Shown: piece by piece, positions 6,477 to 9,269 of the stretch
Position numbering within the stretch: the stretch's first letter is position 1
How the letters are laid out: the number at the start of each line of letters is the position of its first letter
From: UBA668 sp031413415
Lineage (GTDB): Bacteria > Actinomycetota > Acidimicrobiia > Acidimicrobiales > Ilumatobacteraceae
DNA: 9,269 bases
Assembly (NCBI GenBank): GCA_031413415.1
Contig: JANOET010000211.1
Coordinates: 1-9,269 of the forward strand
Direction: 5' to 3'
Notes under the pieces: model-generated
The model's input: the letters and a program-made list of their open reading frames with translations, nothing else
Database searches by the model: none
Told to the model about the DNA's origin: nothing
Position numbers and translations under genes: made by a program

Positions 6477-7004
6477 ATGGCACCGAACGGTCACTGGATC
6501 TGCGAGCTGGTCCGCGACATCCCCGATTACCCGACGCCGGGTGTGACGTATCGCGACATCACACCGCTGCTCGGCGACTCGGAGGGTTTTCATCGGAGCA
6601 TCGATGAGCTGGTGAGTCGGTTCGCTGGTCTCGAGGTCGATCGTGTGCTCGGCATGGAAGCTCGTGGCTTCATCGTCGCCGCGCCGATCGCCTACTGCCT
6701 GAAGGCGTCGTTCGTCCCGGTGCGCAAGGCCGGCAAGTTGCCGTGGGCGGTCGTCCGCGAGGAGTACCAACTGGAGTACGGCAGCGACAAGCTCGAGATG
6801 CACCGTGACGCCATCCATCCAGGTGAACGCATCCTCGTCATCGACGACGTGCTCGCCACGGGCGGCACCGCCGATGCGACGGTCAAGTTGGTCGAGGCGC
6901 TCGGCGGTCAGGTGGTGGGGCTCGGGTTCCTGCTCGAGCTCGGCGGCCTCGGCGGCCGAAACCGGTTGTCCGGCCATCGGGTCGAGAGCCTGGCTGTGTA
7001 CTGA
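6477..7004 (+). CDS. apt: adenine phosphoribosyltransferase
   Basis: Apt is a cytoplasmic purine-salvage enzyme that makes AMP and pyrophosphate from adenine and PRPP. It has 175 residues, the usual length for bacterial Apt. The N-terminal IPDYPTPGVTYRDITPLL is the family's adenine-side signature, and GMEARGFIVAAPIAY forms the core beta-alpha unit. The flexible-loop region RKAGKLPW...EEYQLEYG is typical of Apt and not of hypoxanthine or orotate enzymes. VIDDVLATGGTA (residues 121-132) is the PRPP-binding loop with the two acidic residues. ATG 6477 gives the standard N-terminus. The gene sits between secF and rel, as in many actinobacteria, and its stop codon overlaps the rel start by one base (TGATG), so the two are likely translated together. 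A promoter may start apt and rel separately from the sec genes. Confidence 0.96.
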   Translation: MAPNGHWICELVRDIPDYPTPGVTYRDITPLLGDSEGFHRSIDELVSRFAGLEVDRVLGMEARGFIVAAPIAYCLKASFVPVRKAGKLPWAVVREEYQLEYGSDKLEMHRDAIHPGERILVIDDVLATGGTADATVKLVEALGGQVVGLGFLLELGGLGGRNRLSGHRVESLAVY

Positions 7005-9235
7005 TGGCCGCGGTCGATCGTGTTCTGCCCTGGCGTCGCCACCAGAACGCGACGGCCGAGGAACTGACGCCGCTACTCACTGCGTATCGGCGTCGTCATC
7101 CGAAGGCCTCGGTGGCGATGATCAACCGCGCCTACGAGACTGCCAAGGAAGCGCATCGACATCAGTTGCGGAGCAGCGGCGAGAGCTACATCAATCACCC
7201 GCTCGCCGTGGCGCGCATCGTCGCCGATCTGGGACTCGACGAGATCTCCCTCGCCGCCGCGTTGTTGCACGATGCCGTCGAGGACACCGAGATCACGATC
7301 GCCGACGTCGAGAGCGCCTTCGGGGCCGAGGTCGCCCAGATCGTCGACGGCGTCACCAAGCTGGAACGGCTGCAGTTCGATTCGAAGGAGGCCCAACAGG
7401 CCGCCACGATGCGCAAGATGCTGGTGGCGATGGCGCGCGATCTGCGCGTCCTCATCATCAAGCTCGCCGACCGATTGCACAACATGCGCACCATCGCCGC
7501 GATGCCGTCCGAGAAGCAGCAGCGCATCGCCCACGAGACGCTCGAGATCTACGCACCGTTGGCTCATCGCCTGGGCATGCAGGAGCTCAAGCAGCAGCTC
7601 GAAGACCTGTCGTTCGCGGCGCTCTATCCGAAGCGCTACGCCGAGCTCGACCATCTGGTGTCGGGTCGGTCGCCAGAGCGCGAGGTGTACCTGGCGAAAG
7701 CGATCGCCGAGTTCCAGACCCGGTTGCACGAACTGAACATCACGGCCGAGGTGACCGGCCGCGGCAAGCACCTGTGGAGCATCTACGAAAAGATGGTCCA
7801 GAAGGGTCGTGAGTTCGACGACATCTTCGACCTCATCGCGATTCGAGTCATCGTCGATTCCGTGAAGGACTGCTACGCCGCACTCGGCTGCATCCACGGC
7901 CGCTACAAACCCGTGGTCGGGCGGTTCAAGGACTACATCGCGATGCCGAAGTTCAACCTGTACCAGAGCTTGCACACGACGGTCATCGGTCCTGGCGGCA
8001 AGGTGGTCGAGGTGCAGATCCGCACACGCGAGATGCACCAGCGGGCCGAGTGGGGCGTCGCCGCTCACTGGGCGTACAAGGACGGCGTGGGCGCCAGCAG
8101 CGACATCGACTGGCTGAACCGCATCATCGACTGGCAGGCCGAGATCAGCGACCCGGCGGCATTCATGGAGAACCTGAAGACCGACCTCGAGCAGGACGAG
8201 GTGTTCGTCTTCACGCCCAAGGGAAAGGTCATCACCCTCCCGGTGGGCTCCACCACGGTCGACTTCGCCTACGCCGTGCACACCGAGGTGGGGCATGCCT
8301 GCATCGGCGCCAAGGTGAACGGTCGTCTGGTGCCGCTGCACCACAAGATGAAGAGCGGCGACACCTGCGAGATCTTCACGTCGAAGGTCGAGTCCGCCGG
8401 ACCGACGCGCGATTGGCTTCAGTTCGTCGAGTCGCCGCGAGCGCGCAACAAGATCAAGCAGTGGTTCTCTCGCGAGCGTCGCGAAGACATGATCGAAGCG
8501 GGCCGCGACGAGCTCACCAAAGAACTGCGTCGCGAGGCGCTGCCGGTGCAGCGCATCTGGGCCAGCGATGCGTTGGCGGCCGAGATCGAAGCGGCGTCGT
8601 ACAGCGACCTCGATTCGCTGCTCGCCGCCATTGGCGAGGGCCACGTCTCGGCACGATCCATCGCCGGCAAGCTGGCCCGCCATCTCCACGGCGACGATGC
8701 CGACGATGGCGCGGAGCAGATGCCGGCCACCGTGCTGCCGAGACCCGGCCACAAGACCAGCCATCGCAGTTCGGCGGGCGTGCACGTGGAGGGCATCGAC
8801 GACGTGCTCGTGCGGCTCTCGCGCTGTTGCACTCCGGTGCCGGGCGACGAGATCATCGGCTTCGTGACGCGAGGCAGGGGAGTGTCGGTCCACCGTGCCG
8901 ACTGTGCCAACGCAGCGAGCCTGATGTCCGAGCAAGCTGCTCGCCTCATCGACGTCGAGTGGGGCGGCGATCAGTCGAAGACGCTGTTCCGTGCCGCGGT
9001 CGAGGTGGTCGCGCTCGACCGTTCGAAGCTCTTGCGCGACGTTGCGAACTCGCTCAGCGAGCAGCACGTCAACATCGTTGCGTGCAGCACGCACACCGGG
9101 TCCGACCGGGTCGCGAAGATGCGCTTCGAGTTCGAGATGGGCGATCCGTCGCACCTCGAGTCGGTGCTGCGCACCATCAAGCACATCGACAGCGTGTACG
9201 ACGCCTACCGCCTGGTCCCCGGCAAGGGCGGCTGA
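7004..9235 (+). CDS. rel: bifunctional (p)ppGpp synthetase/hydrolase Rel
   Basis: Rel is the long RelA/SpoT-type enzyme that makes and breaks the stringent-response alarmone. It has 743 residues, normal for the family. The hydrolase HD domain shows His65 (YINHPLA), His89-Asp90 (LLHDAVEDT) and Asp156 (LADRLHNMRT), so all metal-site residues are present. The synthetase domain has Asp276 (FDLIAIRVIV), RFKD at 307-310 and Glu336 (EVQIRT). RxKD is the charge type of bifunctional Rel enzymes, whereas synthetase-only RelA has an acidic ExDD motif. A TGS domain (about 400-462), a helical region, the conserved-cysteine motif RCCTPVPGD (Cys608, Cys609) and a C-terminal ACT domain (about 660-738) complete the regulatory half that senses ribosomes with uncharged tRNA. 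The ATG overlaps the apt stop. No strong ribosome site is seen, so translation probably depends on coupling. Confidence 0.97.
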   Translation: MAAVDRVLPWRRHQNATAEELTPLLTAYRRRHPKASVAMINRAYETAKEAHRHQLRSSGESYINHPLAVARIVADLGLDEISLAAALLHDAVEDTEITIADVESAFGAEVAQIVDGVTKLERLQFDSKEAQQAATMRKMLVAMARDLRVLIIKLADRLHNMRTIAAMPSEKQQRIAHETLEIYAPLAHRLGMQELKQQLEDLSFAALYPKRYAELDHLVSGRSPEREVYLAKAIAEFQTRLHELNITAEVTGRGKHLWSIYEKMVQKGREFDDIFDLIAIRVIVDSVKDCYAALGCIHGRYKPVVGRFKDYIAMPKFNLYQSLHTTVIGPGGKVVEVQIRTREMHQRAEWGVAAHWAYKDGVGASSDIDWLNRIIDWQAEISDPAAFMENLKTDLEQDEVFVFTPKGKVITLPVGSTTVDFAYAVHTEVGHACIGAKVNGRLVPLHHKMKSGDTCEIFTSKVESAGPTRDWLQFVESPRARNKIKQWFSRERREDMIEAGRDELTKELRREALPVQRIWASDALAAEIEAASYSDLDSLLAAIGEGHVSARSIAGKLARHLHGDDADDGAEQMPATVLPRPGHKTSHRSSAGVHVEGIDDVLVRLSRCCTPVPGDEIIGFVTRGRGVSVHRADCANAASLMSEQAARLIDVEWGGDQSKTLFRAAVEVVALDRSKLLRDVANSLSEQHVNIVACSTHTGSDRVAKMRFEFEMGDPSHLESVLRTIKHIDSVYDAYRLVPGKGG

Positions 9236-9236
9236 C

Positions 9237-9248
9237 CCACTCGAGTGG
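9237..9248. repeat. 12-bp perfect palindrome after rel
   Basis: CCACTCGAGTGG reads the same on both strands and starts two bases after the rel stop codon. It has no loop and no following T-run within the window, so it is not a convincing intrinsic terminator. It may be a protein-binding site or chance in GC-rich DNA. The window ends too soon to see its context. Confidence 0.4.
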
Positions 9249-9269
9249 TCGCGCGCCGCCGTCGCGGTG

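Noticed and set aside
5262..6977. Long open frame on the minus strand opposite secF and apt (571 codons)
   Set aside because: It spans two unrelated conserved plus-strand genes and has a compositionally biased, non-family translation.
7073..9184. Long open frame on the minus strand opposite rel (703 codons)
   Set aside because: The complement of a conserved Rel coding sequence in GC-rich DNA, with no domain signature and no plausible promoter or ribosome site.
9246..9269. Possible start of another gene (GTG followed by Val-Ala-Arg-rich codons)
   Set aside because: Only eight codons are visible, with no ribosome site and no recognisable sequence, so it cannot be told from chance.

Overview
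This GC-rich window is a dense, entirely plus-strand block of housekeeping genes. Strong G/C bias at third codon positions, a yajC-secD-secF-apt-rel gene order, TAnnnT-type -10 boxes close to start codons, and a Ser/Thr-rich low-complexity insert in an exported domain all suggest a high-GC actinobacterium. The insert style and the presence of queuosine genes fit Acidimicrobiia-like lineages best. That placement is an inference from sequence style and synteny, not from a database match.

Layout. (1) Bases 1-984: 3' part of a gene for a PEP-utilizing (phosphohistidine swivelling domain) protein, cut by the window edge. (2) 1016-3124: queA and tgt, the queuosine tRNA-modification pair, abutting with no gap. 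(3) 3210-6452: yajC, secD and secF, the accessory membrane complex of the Sec translocon. They are separated from tgt by an 85-bp spacer holding a probable promoter, a small hairpin and a short direct repeat. (4) 6477-9235: apt (adenine salvage) and a long bifunctional rel ((p)ppGpp synthetase/hydrolase), overlapping by one base. apt has its own probable promoter placed for a leaderless mRNA. The last 34 bases hold a 12-bp perfect palindrome and possibly the first codons of another gene.

How the genes relate. QueA and Tgt act on the wobble base of GUN-anticodon tRNAs. Tgt inserts the queuosine precursor base and QueA then builds the epoxyqueuosine side chain. YajC, SecD and SecF form a membrane complex that uses the proton gradient to assist late steps of export through SecYEG. 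Apt makes AMP from adenine and PRPP, and Rel couples nucleotide pools and translation to the stringent response. The block joins two familiar arrangements: queA-tgt-yajC-secD-secF, as in proteobacteria, and yajC-secD-secF-apt-rel, as in actinobacteria.

I found no mobile element, CRISPR array, RNA gene, phage gene or clearly new system, and no gene-free stretch longer than about 85 bases. The points most worth a second look are the Ser/Thr-rich insert and six cysteines in the SecD outer domain, two motif substitutions in Tgt, the leaderless-type promoter of apt, and the structured leader of yajC.
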